In this document: positions 45,326 to 53,883 of the stretch, one piece after another
Position numbering within the stretch: position 1 is the stretch's first letter
Layout of the letters: every line of letters starts with the position of its first letter
The notes under the pieces: generated by a model
The model's input: the letters and a program-made list of their open reading frames with translations, nothing else
Databases searched by the model: none
Told to the model about the DNA's origin: nothing
Source of the DNA: Eisenibacter elegans DSM 3317
GTDB taxonomy: Bacteria; Bacteroidota; Bacteroidia; Cytophagales; Microscillaceae
NCBI RefSeq assembly: GCF_000430505.1
Contig: NZ_KE387154.1
Coordinates: 182,530 to 246,529 of the forward strand
Length of the DNA stretch: 64,000 bases
Reading direction: 5' to 3'
Position numbers and translations under genes: made by a program

Positions 45326-46585
45326 ATGAAGCATACCCTACGCGCTGAGATAATTACCATTGGCGATGAACTGCTCTATGGGCAGATTCAGAACACCAAT
45401 ACCACTTGGATGAGCCAAGCGCTCACCAGTATTGGTATCAAAGTCAACCGGCAAATCTCTGTAGGGGATGAAGCAGGTCAAATCAAGGCCGTACTGCGTA
45501 GCGCCTACGAAGGAGATGCACAGATACTTTTGCTTACAGGAGGCCTAGGCCCTACCAAGGATGACATTACCAAAAAAACATTGGCTGACTTTTTTGGAAC
45601 CACCCTCGCCCCACATCCCGAAGCCCTAGCTGCTGTGGAGGCCTATTTTCATCAAAGACAACGTATCCCCAGCGAAGTACAAAAGCAGATGGGCTGGATG
45701 CCCACCAATGCCAAGTTCTTAGTCAATAGTACTGGTGTTGCTGCGGGTATGTGGTTTGAAGAACAAGGTAAAATCCTTGTATCAATGCCCGGTGTGCCTT
45801 CCGAAATGCGCGCTATTATGCAGGAAGAGGTCATCCCACGCCTCAAACAACACTTCATATTGCCCGTTATCCAACATAAGGTCATCCGTTGTGTGGGGCA
45901 GGGCGAATCATTTTTGGCCTCCAAAATCGCCGAATGGGAAGATAATTTGCCCGAAAATATGGGGCTGGCTTACCTACCACAGGTCGGAACAGTAGACCTA
46001 CGCCTAACGGCTACCGGCCAAGAGGCCTTACAACTGCGTCAGGAAATGGAACTACAAGTAGGGCAATTACTCCCCCTCATAGGCCGCTATATCTATGGCT
46101 ACCAAGATGAGACACTTGAAGAAGCCATTGGCCAGCTACTGTTATCCAATCAAGCCACAATAGCAACTGCCGAAAGCTGTACAGGCGGGTATTTGGCGCA
46201 CCTGTTTACCAAGGTTCCCGGCAGCTCGCGCTATTACCAAGGAGGTATCGTGGCCTATGCCAACGAAGTAAAAATGGCACAGTTGGGGGTAAGTGCCGAC
46301 ATCCTCCAAACCCACGGAGCCGTCAGTGAGGCCTGTATCCGTGCAATGGCCGAAGGCGTACGCCAACGATTAGGTACGGACATCGGGGTAGCAAGCAGCG
46401 GAGTAGCCGGCCCTGATGGAGGCTCCGCCGAAAAACCCGTTGGCACGGTTTGGGTGGCTTATAGCGATACCCAAGGCACTTATAGCAAAAAACTATTGCT
46501 CACCCCCGACCGCGCCCTGAACATCCAATTAGCCTCTATCCTAATCTTGGATTTGATTCGAAAAAAACTTAGCAATATATTGTAG
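45326..46585 (+). CDS. cinA: CinA family protein (nicotinamide-nucleotide amidohydrolase)
   Basis: A 419-residue two-domain CinA. The N-terminal molybdopterin-binding-like domain has IGDELLYGQIQNTNTTW and LLTGGLGPTKDDITKK; the C-terminal CinA domain has TAESCTGGYLAHLFTKVPG, YQGGIVAYANEVK and SSGVAGPDGGSAEKPVGTVW. In other bacteria this enzyme deamidates NMN to recycle pyridine nucleotides and may hydrolyse ADP-ribose. It follows siaC by 38 bp on the same strand and could be co-transcribed. Confidence 0.95.
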   Translation: MKHTLRAEIITIGDELLYGQIQNTNTTWMSQALTSIGIKVNRQISVGDEAGQIKAVLRSAYEGDAQILLLTGGLGPTKDDITKKTLADFFGTTLAPHPEALAAVEAYFHQRQRIPSEVQKQMGWMPTNAKFLVNSTGVAAGMWFEEQGKILVSMPGVPSEMRAIMQEEVIPRLKQHFILPVIQHKVIRCVGQGESFLASKIAEWEDNLPENMGLAYLPQVGTVDLRLTATGQEALQLRQEMELQVGQLLPLIGRYIYGYQDETLEEAIGQLLLSNQATIATAESCTGGYLAHLFTKVPGSSRYYQGGIVAYANEVKMAQLGVSADILQTHGAVSEACIRAMAEGVRQRLGTDIGVASSGVAGPDGGSAEKPVGTVWVAYSDTQGTYSKKLLLTPDRALNIQLASILILDLIRKKLSNIL

Positions 46586-46672
46586 GTCAAGCTCTTAGGC
46601 CATCGCTTATAGACAACGAAGGGATACCTTCTTCCAACAATTTGGTAAAAATTTAGCGCGCATTTTATACCC

Positions 46673-46758
46673 CCAATCACAACTGGTTTGAGAAACCTAC
46701 ACACTGAGCATCCTTGATAATCAAGAAAATCAACTCTTGTAAATCCCCAAACCCTGTG
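46673..46758 (+). repeat. Dispersed intergenic repeat, copy C
   Basis: Core ATCCTTGATAATCAAGAAAA plus TCAACTC (46710-46736). The flanks CCAATCACAACTGGTTTG and AAATCCCCAAACCCTGTG match copies B and D. It lies between cinA and mutS. Confidence 0.78.
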
Positions 46759-46872
46759 AATCTTGGTGATGGTTCCCAAGGACATTACCCCTTCAGGGCT
46801 TTTTCAGCAACGTAGTTGTGGTAACATCGATAGAAAAACCATATTTTTTGAAGAAAAGCTCCGTAGTTGCGC

Positions 46873-46923
46873 CACCATACAGGAGCTAACGATATCGTTA
46901 CTCCGGAGCCTTTTGTGATGGTG
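46873..46923. repeat. Palindromic element upstream of mutS
   Basis: CACCAT/ATGGTG outer arms and GGAGCTAACGAT/ATCGTTACTCC inner arms (one bulged base) give a cruciform-prone hairpin with almost no loop. No T-run follows. A similar but shorter GGAGC motif is seen near 15341. Confidence 0.55.
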
Positions 46924-47001
46924 CATTTATTGGGTATAAATGATTTTGATGCTATCGGCCTAGATTTGTGCCTAAACTTCGGAAGAACCAGCCAAAAGCC
47001 T

Positions 47002-47009
47002 TAAATTTG
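47002..47009 (+). promoter_or_regulatory. Candidate -7 box for mutS
   Basis: TAAATTTG matches TAnnTTTG, 51 bp before the chosen start codon. No well-spaced -33 box is seen; a second match, TAGATTTG, lies at 46961-46968. Confidence 0.4.
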
Positions 47010-47060
47010 CTAGCTACTGGATTTTTCAAAACAACTCCTCTGACAAGACGCACACCCACT

Positions 47061-49661
47061 ATGGCCAAGAAAAAAACGCCTCAGGAAACCCCGATGATGA
47101 AGCAGTATTATTCTTTCAAAGAAAAATACCCGGGGGCGATTTTACTCTTCAGGGTGGGTGATTTTTATGAGACTTTTGGCGAAGATGCCATCAAGGCCAG
47201 CAAGATCTTGGGCATTACACTCACCAAGCGCCACAACGGTGCTGCGTCAGAGATGGAGCTAGCCGGCTTTCCACACCACTCGCTCGAAGCATACCTGCCC
47301 AAGCTGGTACGCGCAGGGCAGCGCGTAGCCATCTGCGACCAAGTCGAAGACCCTCGGTTTGCCAAAAAACTGGTCAAGCGTGATGTAACTGAGCTGGTTA
47401 CGCCCGGAGTTTCGTACCACGACAATGTGCTCGATACCAAACATAACAATTATCTCGCAGCACTACATCAGCAAAAAGAACAATGGGGCATTGCTCTGCT
47501 CGATATCTCTACCGGTGAATTTCTATTGGCACAAGGCTCAGAGGAATATGTCGACAAGCTATTACAGAGCTTTCAGCCTGCCGAACTATTGTTTAACAAA
47601 AAACACAAACAAGCTTATTACGACCGCTTTGGCGACCAATACCATGTCTTTTTCTTAGACGACTGGTTTTTCCAGTTCGACTTCGCCACCGATGCACTCT
47701 TGCAGCATTTCAAGACACAATCGCTCAAAGGCTTCGGTATTGCCGACCAACCCGAGGGCATTGTAGCCGCCGGAGCTGTCATGCATTACCTCAGCGAAAG
47801 CCGCCATACCAACCTACAGCATATTTCGTCCTTGGCGCGACTCGAAGAAAGTAATTATGTATGGCTGGATAAGTTCACCATTCGCAGCTTAGAGCTCCTT
47901 TATCCACAGCACGAAAACGGGGTGGCGCTTATCGACGTACTCGACCAAACCGTTACGCCTATGGGGGCGCGCTTGCTGCGCAAATGGGTCGCCCTGCCCC
48001 TCAAAGAAGTAAAACGCATCGAAGAGCGTCAGCAGATTGTCAAAATATTACTCGAAGACCCCGAAGTACTCGAAAAAACGGTAGACTCGCTCAAACCTAT
48101 GGGCGATTTGGAGCGCCTTATCTCGAAGGTGGCCTCGCTGCGTATCAAACCACGAGAATTGCAACAAATCAAACGTGCACTAGGCCATATTGCCACGCTC
48201 AAGCAGTGGCTCGAAAGCAGTCCGCACGAGCTGCTCCATAAGTTTGGCAACCAACTCAACAACTGTCAGTTTTTGTATGACAAAATCGACAAAACCCTGC
48301 TTGACGAGCCCAAGAATGTCCTCAATGAAGGGCAGCTTATCAAGGCCGGCGTAGACGCAGAGCTGGACGAGCTGCAAGATATTGTCCGCAATAGCAAGGA
48401 CTACCTAGAGCAAGTGCGCTTACACGCCATCGAAGAGACGGGCATCAGCTCGCTCAAGATCGACTACAACAAAGTTTATGGCTATTACCTCGAAGTAACC
48501 CACACACACCGCAGCAAAGTACCCAAGAGCTGGATACGCAAACAAACCCTCACCAATGCCGAGCGCTACATCACCGAAGAGCTGAAGGTGTATGAGGACA
48601 AGATTCTGAATGCGGAGGAGAAAATATTTGTCATCGAGCAGCGCTGTTATGAAGCCCTCGTGCGTGAGGCGGTAGATTTTACCCAGAGTATCCAACAAAA
48701 CGCCAGGGTGTTGGCCACCCTCGACTGCCTAAGCAACTTTGCCCACTTGGCACAAAAAAACCGCTATACCTGTCCCACACTCAGCGACGACAACGCCCTT
48801 CAAATCGTTGGCGGGCGACACCCTGTCATCGAGCAACAGCTCCCCCCGGCCACGCCCTACATCCCCAACGATACCTACCTCGACAGCGAAAGCCAACAGA
48901 TACTCGTCATCACCGGCCCCAATATGGCCGGAAAATCAGCCCTGCTCAGGCAGGTAGCCCTCATCACCCTGATGGCACAAATGGGCTGCTTTGTCCCTGC
49001 CGAAAAGGCGCATATCGGCATTGTAGACAAGGTCTTTACTCGCGTAGGGGCTTCCGACAACCTCTCCAAAGGCGAGTCTACCTTTATGGTAGAGATGACC
49101 GAAACAGCCAGCATCATGAACAACCTCAGCGACCGCAGCCTCCTGCTGATGGACGAGATTGGGCGCGGAACCAGTACCTACGACGGTATTTCGATCGCCT
49201 GGGCTATTCTGGAATACCTGCACCAACACCCCAACCTACGCCCCCGAACTCTCTTTGCCACACACTACCACGAGCTCAACGAACTGAGCAAGTCCTTGGA
49301 GCGTATCAAAAACTACCACGTAACGGTCAAAGAAGCCGGGAACAAAATTGTGTTTATGCGCAAACTGGCCGAAGGAGGCAGCGAGCATAGCTTTGGTATC
49401 CACGTAGCGCAAATGGCCGGCATGCCCCAGCAGATTGTCCGCCGTGCCGAAGAAATTATGCAACACCTAGAGCAAAACCGCAGCCGAGAGGTTACACAGG
49501 CCAACCTACAAGAGCTGCCTCAGCAAGTACAGATGCATATCTTTGAGCCCTCGCCCGAAGTAGAAGCCCTGCGCAAATACCTCAAAAAAATCGATGTCAA
49601 CAGCCTTGCCCCTATCGAGGCCTTGCTCAAGCTCAACGAACTCAAAAATATGCTGAAATAA
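47061..49661 (+). CDS. mutS: DNA mismatch repair protein MutS
   Basis: An 866-residue mismatch-recognition ATPase. The mismatch-binding Phe-x-Glu motif is Phe35 and Glu37 in RVGDFYETFGEDA. The ATPase part has the Walker A segment ITGPNMAGKSALLRQ near residue 619, LSKGESTFMVEM, and the Walker B/signature LLMDEIGRGTSTYDG near 697. It should act with MutL, which is not in this window. The longer open frame from 46968 adds 31 residues unlike the family, so I chose the ATG at 47061. Confidence 0.97.
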   Translation: MAKKKTPQETPMMKQYYSFKEKYPGAILLFRVGDFYETFGEDAIKASKILGITLTKRHNGAASEMELAGFPHHSLEAYLPKLVRAGQRVAICDQVEDPRFAKKLVKRDVTELVTPGVSYHDNVLDTKHNNYLAALHQQKEQWGIALLDISTGEFLLAQGSEEYVDKLLQSFQPAELLFNKKHKQAYYDRFGDQYHVFFLDDWFFQFDFATDALLQHFKTQSLKGFGIADQPEGIVAAGAVMHYLSESRHTNLQHISSLARLEESNYVWLDKFTIRSLELLYPQHENGVALIDVLDQTVTPMGARLLRKWVALPLKEVKRIEERQQIVKILLEDPEVLEKTVDSLKPMGDLERLISKVASLRIKPRELQQIKRALGHIATLKQWLESSPHELLHKFGNQLNNCQFLYDKIDKTLLDEPKNVLNEGQLIKAGVDAELDELQDIVRNSKDYLEQVRLHAIEETGISSLKIDYNKVYGYYLEVTHTHRSKVPKSWIRKQTLTNAERYITEELKVYEDKILNAEEKIFVIEQRCYEALVREAVDFTQSIQQNARVLATLDCLSNFAHLAQKNRYTCPTLSDDNALQIVGGRHPVIEQQLPPATPYIPNDTYLDSESQQILVITGPNMAGKSALLRQVALITLMAQMGCFVPAEKAHIGIVDKVFTRVGASDNLSKGESTFMVEMTETASIMNNLSDRSLLLMDEIGRGTSTYDGISIAWAILEYLHQHPNLRPRTLFATHYHELNELSKSLERIKNYHVTVKEAGNKIVFMRKLAEGGSEHSFGIHVAQMAGMPQQIVRRAEEIMQHLEQNRSREVTQANLQELPQQVQMHIFEPSPEVEALRKYLKKIDVNSLAPIEALLKLNELKNMLK

Positions 49662-49694
49662 CTCCCCAACTGTGGCGTTCTAAAAACACCTGAT

Positions 49695-50861
49695 TTATAA
49701 CCCGTAGCGTTGCATTGCCGGAATGGCAAAGCGAACTGAAAAAAATCGAAACAGCTGCCAAGGCAAACGCCGCCACCAAGGTAAATGCCGGTAGAAGGCC
49801 AGATTATACTCCAGATAAGGGATACCCCCTCTCATTTTTTTGAAGGGGGCAGCTCCAGAGCTAAGGTTCACCAAAGGATAGGCCTGTTGGCGTGCCTCTT
49901 GTATCAGATTGAAACTAAGGTAACGATACAAATCAAGCGCTTGTGGATGATTGCGGTCATAGCCAATCAGTGGCGTAGTCAGTACACCCTCACAAGCATA
50001 CAACGCGCTTACCCCATCGATGCGGCCTGTTTCGCGATGACGCAAAACCCAAATCGGCATCCAAGCACTTTGTATTAAAGCAGCAATATACGTAGTCGTG
50101 TAGTGTGGATTGAAGGAAGAGTATTTTTCTAAATAAAGTTGATTGTATAACTGCTGTATTCTATCAAGTTCCTCACTGCTAGGGTTTTGAATTAGCTCCC
50201 AAGTATATGTCTGCTGCTTTTGCCAAAGCTTTTGGTCAGACTTATACATTCTTTTTTTGCCAAAACCCTCCTCTTGTGTAAACAACATATACACCTGTCT
50301 ACTGATGATTGGCGTGCCTTTGAGCGCACAAAGTTCTGCCAAAAGTTGTACGTTATCACACTCATTGACCGACCGAAACACTATGGCGTGTTGTGGAAAA
50401 TGTTGAAAAAGCCAAGGAATCATTGCTTGCAGCTGGGCCTCGCTGATAGCCGGGTATAAGTTGGTAGATACGAGCCAGTTGTTCACAAACAATACTTTAT
50501 CAAATAAACAAGCTTTGCAAAGCCGCTTGGCAAGGCGCAACACCGGAGCAGCAAAGGGCTTTAGCCGGTTGTTGTCGTCTATCTCCAATTGGATTTCTTC
50601 GATGGTCAGATCTATGTACTGCGAGGTGGGCGAGCTGAGATAAGTTGCGGCTTCGGCCCGAGAATTACCCTCTACTAGGGGCAACAATAAGTCATCTATG
50701 GCCAACAAATAGCATTGGTTAGGGGCATTTGTTGCAAAATGTATGAGCTTGCCATCGGCAGAAAGAGGAGCAAACAATTGCTGAAGTACTGCGCCCTGTC
50801 GGTATTGCGTCCAAGGCAGATCCGCAAAATCAGCGTGTGTGTATAAGTGGAGATGAGACAT
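49695..50861 (-). CDS. GNAT-like acyltransferase domain protein
   Basis: A 388-residue soluble protein. Residues about 215-370 show a GNAT/FemAB-like layout: helices around ELDRIQQLYNQLYLEKYSS, a strand pair WMPIWVLRHRETGRIDGVSA, and LIGYDRNHPQALDLYRYLSF before a helix. The first half has no clear family. The last residues are aromatic and basic (LPWWRRLPWQLFRFFSVRF), possibly a membrane-association patch. The acyl donor and acceptor are unknown; an exopolysaccharide- or lipid-linked role is only a guess. I place the start at the ATG at 50861. It is convergent with mutS with 33 bp between the stop codons. Confidence 0.5.
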   Translation of the reverse strand: MSHLHLYTHADFADLPWTQYRQGAVLQQLFAPLSADGKLIHFATNAPNQCYLLAIDDLLLPLVEGNSRAEAATYLSSPTSQYIDLTIEEIQLEIDDNNRLKPFAAPVLRLAKRLCKACLFDKVLFVNNWLVSTNLYPAISEAQLQAMIPWLFQHFPQHAIVFRSVNECDNVQLLAELCALKGTPIISRQVYMLFTQEEGFGKKRMYKSDQKLWQKQQTYTWELIQNPSSEELDRIQQLYNQLYLEKYSSFNPHYTTTYIAALIQSAWMPIWVLRHRETGRIDGVSALYACEGVLTTPLIGYDRNHPQALDLYRYLSFNLIQEARQQAYPLVNLSSGAAPFKKMRGGIPYLEYNLAFYRHLPWWRRLPWQLFRFFSVRFAIPAMQRYGL

Positions 50862-50936
50862 AAAAAAAGCCACAAACTTGGCCTGTAAAGATGCACTTTT
50901 AAACCGACAAAGTACTATGCCAAGCTTCTTTTTAGC

Positions 50937-50977
50937 CCAAAAGCCTGCCCCCATCGGCTAAGACTTGGAACAGGCTT
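50937..50977 (-). terminator. Terminator after the MscS gene
   Basis: Read on the minus strand, AAGCCTG (50977-50971) pairs with CAGGCTT (50947-50941) and is followed by TTGGGC. The stem is short and the loop long (23 bases), so confidence is moderate. Confidence 0.5.
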
Positions 50978-51008
50978 GTGAGCGTATATTTTGTTTGGTA
51001 GCGAACGT

Positions 51009-51854
51009 TTAGTCTTGGTCTTTTTTGAGATGTACGACCCGTTGTGGGAAAGGAATCTCGATGCCCTCTTCGTCCAGACGCAACTTGATTGCTTCGAGTA
51101 CTTCTCCATAAACTGCCCAGTAGTCTGCGGATTTGCACCAAGGGCGTACTGCAAAATTGACCGAACTATCAGCCAAGCTTTGCACAAATACATTGGGGGC
51201 AGGCTCTTTGAGTACCTTATTATTAGTAGTCAATACTTCGTACAATACCTCTTTGGTTTTTTTGAGGTCGGCGTTGTAGCTCACCCCAATAATCAGATCG
51301 ACGCGGCGGTTTGGTTCTTTACTGTAGTTGATGAGAGGGCTGTTGGAGAGGTTGCCGTTGGGGATGATGATATTCTTATTGTCTCCAGTTGTAAGTACAG
51401 TTGTAAAGATCTGAATCTCCTTTACTACTCCCATAAACCCTAATGCTTCTATAAAGTCTCCGACTTTGAAGGGTTTGAACGCCAGAATAAGTATCCCCCC
51501 GGCAAAGTTGGCCAAGCTACCTTGCAGCGACAAGCCAATAGCCAAGCTAGCTGCACCTAAGATAGCGGCGAAGGAGGTCGTCTGAATACCTAAAATAGAG
51601 GCTACTGTAATAAAAAGTACCACCAACAACACTGTGCGTATTAGGCTTTGCAAAAACTTGCTCAGTGAAGGGTCTTTGATGGTATGGCTGATGGCCTTCA
51701 TTGCCAAGCGGGTAGCCAGCCGTACCAACCAAAGTCCTACAAAAAGCACCACTAGCGCATATGCCAGGGTCGTTAGTAAGGTCGTGCTGTATTGTACTAC
51801 ATAAGTAGAAAACAAGTCCTGCAATTGTTTGGGGTCAAGATTCATCAAGTTCAT
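51009..51854 (-). CDS. MscS-type mechanosensitive ion channel
   Basis: A 281-residue small-conductance channel. Three helices at about 25-45, 65-88 and 90-118 are followed by the beta domain. The pore helix region ILGAASLAIGLSLQGSLANFAGGILILAFKPF is the strongest family match, followed by KVGDFIEALGFMGVVKEI and IIIPNGNLSNSPLINY. It should release solutes during osmotic downshock from the inner membrane. The first Met is followed by a second in-frame Met at residue 4; either could start translation. Confidence 0.95.
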   Translation of the reverse strand: MNLMNLDPKQLQDLFSTYVVQYSTTLLTTLAYALVVLFVGLWLVRLATRLAMKAISHTIKDPSLSKFLQSLIRTVLLVVLFITVASILGIQTTSFAAILGAASLAIGLSLQGSLANFAGGILILAFKPFKVGDFIEALGFMGVVKEIQIFTTVLTTGDNKNIIIPNGNLSNSPLINYSKEPNRRVDLIIGVSYNADLKKTKEVLYEVLTTNNKVLKEPAPNVFVQSLADSSVNFAVRPWCKSADYWAVYGEVLEAIKLRLDEEGIEIPFPQRVVHLKKDQD

Positions 51855-51983
51855 AAAAAGGGGTGAGGGTTATGAGAGTTAGAGAGTCATTTACACGCAT
51901 TAAGTTAGCAGGCTATTTGGTAAAATGCTATTTTTCTTCAAAAAAAGAAAGCACATCCGGCGAATTTGCCACAGGGCATACTG

Positions 51984-52589
51984 TTAGAGATGCCTTAATA
52001 CCCGTTCGGCATATCGTTTTACTGTGTCTTTATCTACAGAAGCTTCTTTCTTGATTTGCAATAAGCAAGGTACTTGGGCATACTGTAAGATAACTTCTTC
52101 GGCATAGAGGTTGCGTTCCCCGTTGAAGATAATACCTCGCAGACTGATGTCGCGCTGCCGGAGTGCCTCTATCGTCAGTAGGGTATGGTTGATACTCCCC
52201 AAGTAAGTGTTGCTCACTAAGATTACTTCGCAGCCAAATCGCTTGGCAATGTCAATGACAAAGGCTTGCTCGTTGATAGGTACCAACACCCCGCCGGCTC
52301 CCTCGATGATGAGGTGGTTTTCGGTATCGGGGAGCAGCAACTCTTCCAGGTGCATTGTTACCCCCACTGCTCTGGCGGCAGCTTCGGGAGCGATGGGCTG
52401 TTCAAAAGTATAGACAGCAGGGTGGAAAACCGTCCGCTCATTGCTGACCAAGGTCTGCATCACTTCGGTATCCGTGGGTTGTCCCGACTGGATAGGCTTC
52501 CAATAATCGGCTTGGAGCGCTTCGGTAAGGATGGCGCTGCACAGGGTCTTGCCGCTGTCAGTGCCGATGGCAGTAATAAAATAACGCAT
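51984..52589 (-). CDS. bioD: Dethiobiotin synthetase
   Basis: A 201-residue BioD, which forms the ureido ring of dethiobiotin from 7,8-diaminopelargonate and CO2. The P-loop variant is GTDSGKTLCSAIL at the N-terminus, and LIIEGAGGVLVPI is the second conserved segment. It lies 12 bp after bioF on the same strand, giving a two-gene biotin operon; bioA and bioB are not in this window. Confidence 0.94.
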   Translation of the reverse strand: MRYFITAIGTDSGKTLCSAILTEALQADYWKPIQSGQPTDTEVMQTLVSNERTVFHPAVYTFEQPIAPEAAARAVGVTMHLEELLLPDTENHLIIEGAGGVLVPINEQAFVIDIAKRFGCEVILVSNTYLGSINHTLLTIEALRQRDISLRGIIFNGERNLYAEEVILQYAQVPCLLQIKKEASVDKDTVKRYAERVLRHL

Positions 52590-52601
52590 AAACTAAGAAT
52601 C

Positions 52602-53753
52602 TCAGGAAATAGTGTGAAAAGAAAGCTGTTTGAGGGCTTGGCAGAGCTGTATGATTTGCACCGTACTATGGGTGGCATGTAGGCAAATACGCAAACACTC
52701 TTGCCCCAAGGGCACAGTAGGCGCTAAAATAGGCCGTACATCCATTCCGGCGGCTTGCAATGTTTGGGCGGCTTGGCGAGCGGCCTCATTTCCGCCCTCT
52801 ACACGCCAAATTTGAATGGGAGCCGTACCCAAGGTAGGGTTTTTGAGTTGTTGGCAAAACAAGTCTATATTTTGGTGCAATTGCGTCTGCCACTGGGGCT
52901 GTGTTTCGAGCCATTGGAGTGCCTGTCCAATACCAATAGCGGTATGTAAGGGCATCGCTGTGGTATAAATGAAAGTTCGGGCAAAGTTAGTCAGATAATC
53001 AATCATCAGGCGGCTGCCTACTACACAAGCGCCGTGGTTGCCAAAGGCTTTGCCAAAGGTAAGAACACGCAACGGGACTGCTGTTTCGCCTAGGCCATCT
53101 TGCGCTACCAATCCCCGCCCTTGTGGCCCAAACACCCCTATGCTGTGTGCTTCATCTACGATAAGGTAAGCCCCATAGCGCTCACAACAGGCGGCCATCG
53201 CTTGGAGCGGCGCTTGGTCTCCATCCATAGAATATACGGACTCTACCACAACAAATGTCTGCCCTTGGCCTTGTTTTTTTTGAAGCTTTTGTTCGAGGGC
53301 TTCTAGGTCATTGTGAGCAAAATAATACCGTTTGGCTTGGCTGAGCCTAGCGCCATCGCGTAGGCTTGCGTGGATATTGGCATCACAAAGCAAGGTATCG
53401 CCTCGCTGTGGTAAGGTCGCCAATACGGCTACATTGGCCTGATAGCCACTATTGAATAATAGGGCGGCCTCTGTGCCTGCCCAATCAGCCAATTGCGCCT
53501 CCAAGTCCATCAGGTATGGATGGTTGCCCGAAATCAGCCGCGACCCAGTAGCTCCGCCACGTACGCCACCTTCAAGGCTACGCCAAGTATCGTGTACCGC
53601 TTCCCAGAAGCCCTGATGCCGGGCAAAGCCCAGATAATCGTTAGAGCAAAAGTCTACCAACTCTTGAGGAGCTGTCTTGAGTTGGCGGAGGTTTCCGTCT
53701 TCGAGGCGTTGCGCTAAAGCCGCTTGCCAAGATTTTTCAACAGAGTAACGCAT
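52602..53753 (-). CDS. bioF: 8-amino-7-oxononanoate synthase
   Basis: A 383-residue PLP-dependent alpha-oxoamine synthase. Motifs: FCSNDYLGFARH, RGGATGSRLISGNHPYLMDL, LIVDEAHSIGVFGPQGRG, and the PLP-lysine segment LTFGKAFGNHGACVVG. In biotin synthesis it condenses pimeloyl-ACP or CoA with alanine. The related 2-amino-3-ketobutyrate ligase has similar motifs, but the adjacent bioD makes BioF the better call. An upstream TTG at 53783 is in frame; I use the ATG at 53753. Confidence 0.93.
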   Translation of the reverse strand: MRYSVEKSWQAALAQRLEDGNLRQLKTAPQELVDFCSNDYLGFARHQGFWEAVHDTWRSLEGGVRGGATGSRLISGNHPYLMDLEAQLADWAGTEAALLFNSGYQANVAVLATLPQRGDTLLCDANIHASLRDGARLSQAKRYYFAHNDLEALEQKLQKKQGQGQTFVVVESVYSMDGDQAPLQAMAACCERYGAYLIVDEAHSIGVFGPQGRGLVAQDGLGETAVPLRVLTFGKAFGNHGACVVGSRLMIDYLTNFARTFIYTTAMPLHTAIGIGQALQWLETQPQWQTQLHQNIDLFCQQLKNPTLGTAPIQIWRVEGGNEAARQAAQTLQAAGMDVRPILAPTVPLGQECLRICLHATHSTVQIIQLCQALKQLSFHTIS

Positions 53754-53823
53754 TCCCTTCAAAGTCAAAATTTTGGACGGCAAAGTTCGACAAATCCGAA
53801 AGCTTGCACAACTATATGCCCAT

Positions 53824-53854
53824 AAAAAAAGCCGCTACCGAAAAGGCAGCGACT
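53824..53854 (-). terminator. Terminator after pckA
   Basis: On the minus strand, AGTCGCTGCC (53854-53845) pairs with GGTAGCGGCT through wobble pairs around a TTTTC loop, followed by a run of seven T. It separates pckA from bioF. Confidence 0.82.
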
Positions 53855-53883
53855 TAATCATTCAAACGTGTACAAACAAAATT

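Larger units (their letters stand above)
46586..47060. other. Intergenic region before mutS with repeat and palindrome
   Basis: A 475-bp region holding copy C of repeat family 1 (about 46673-46758), a palindrome (46873-46923) and a candidate -7 box TAAATTTG at 47002-47009. The mutS open frame begins at 46968, but the box inside it and the family N-terminus favour a start at 47061. Confidence 0.5.
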
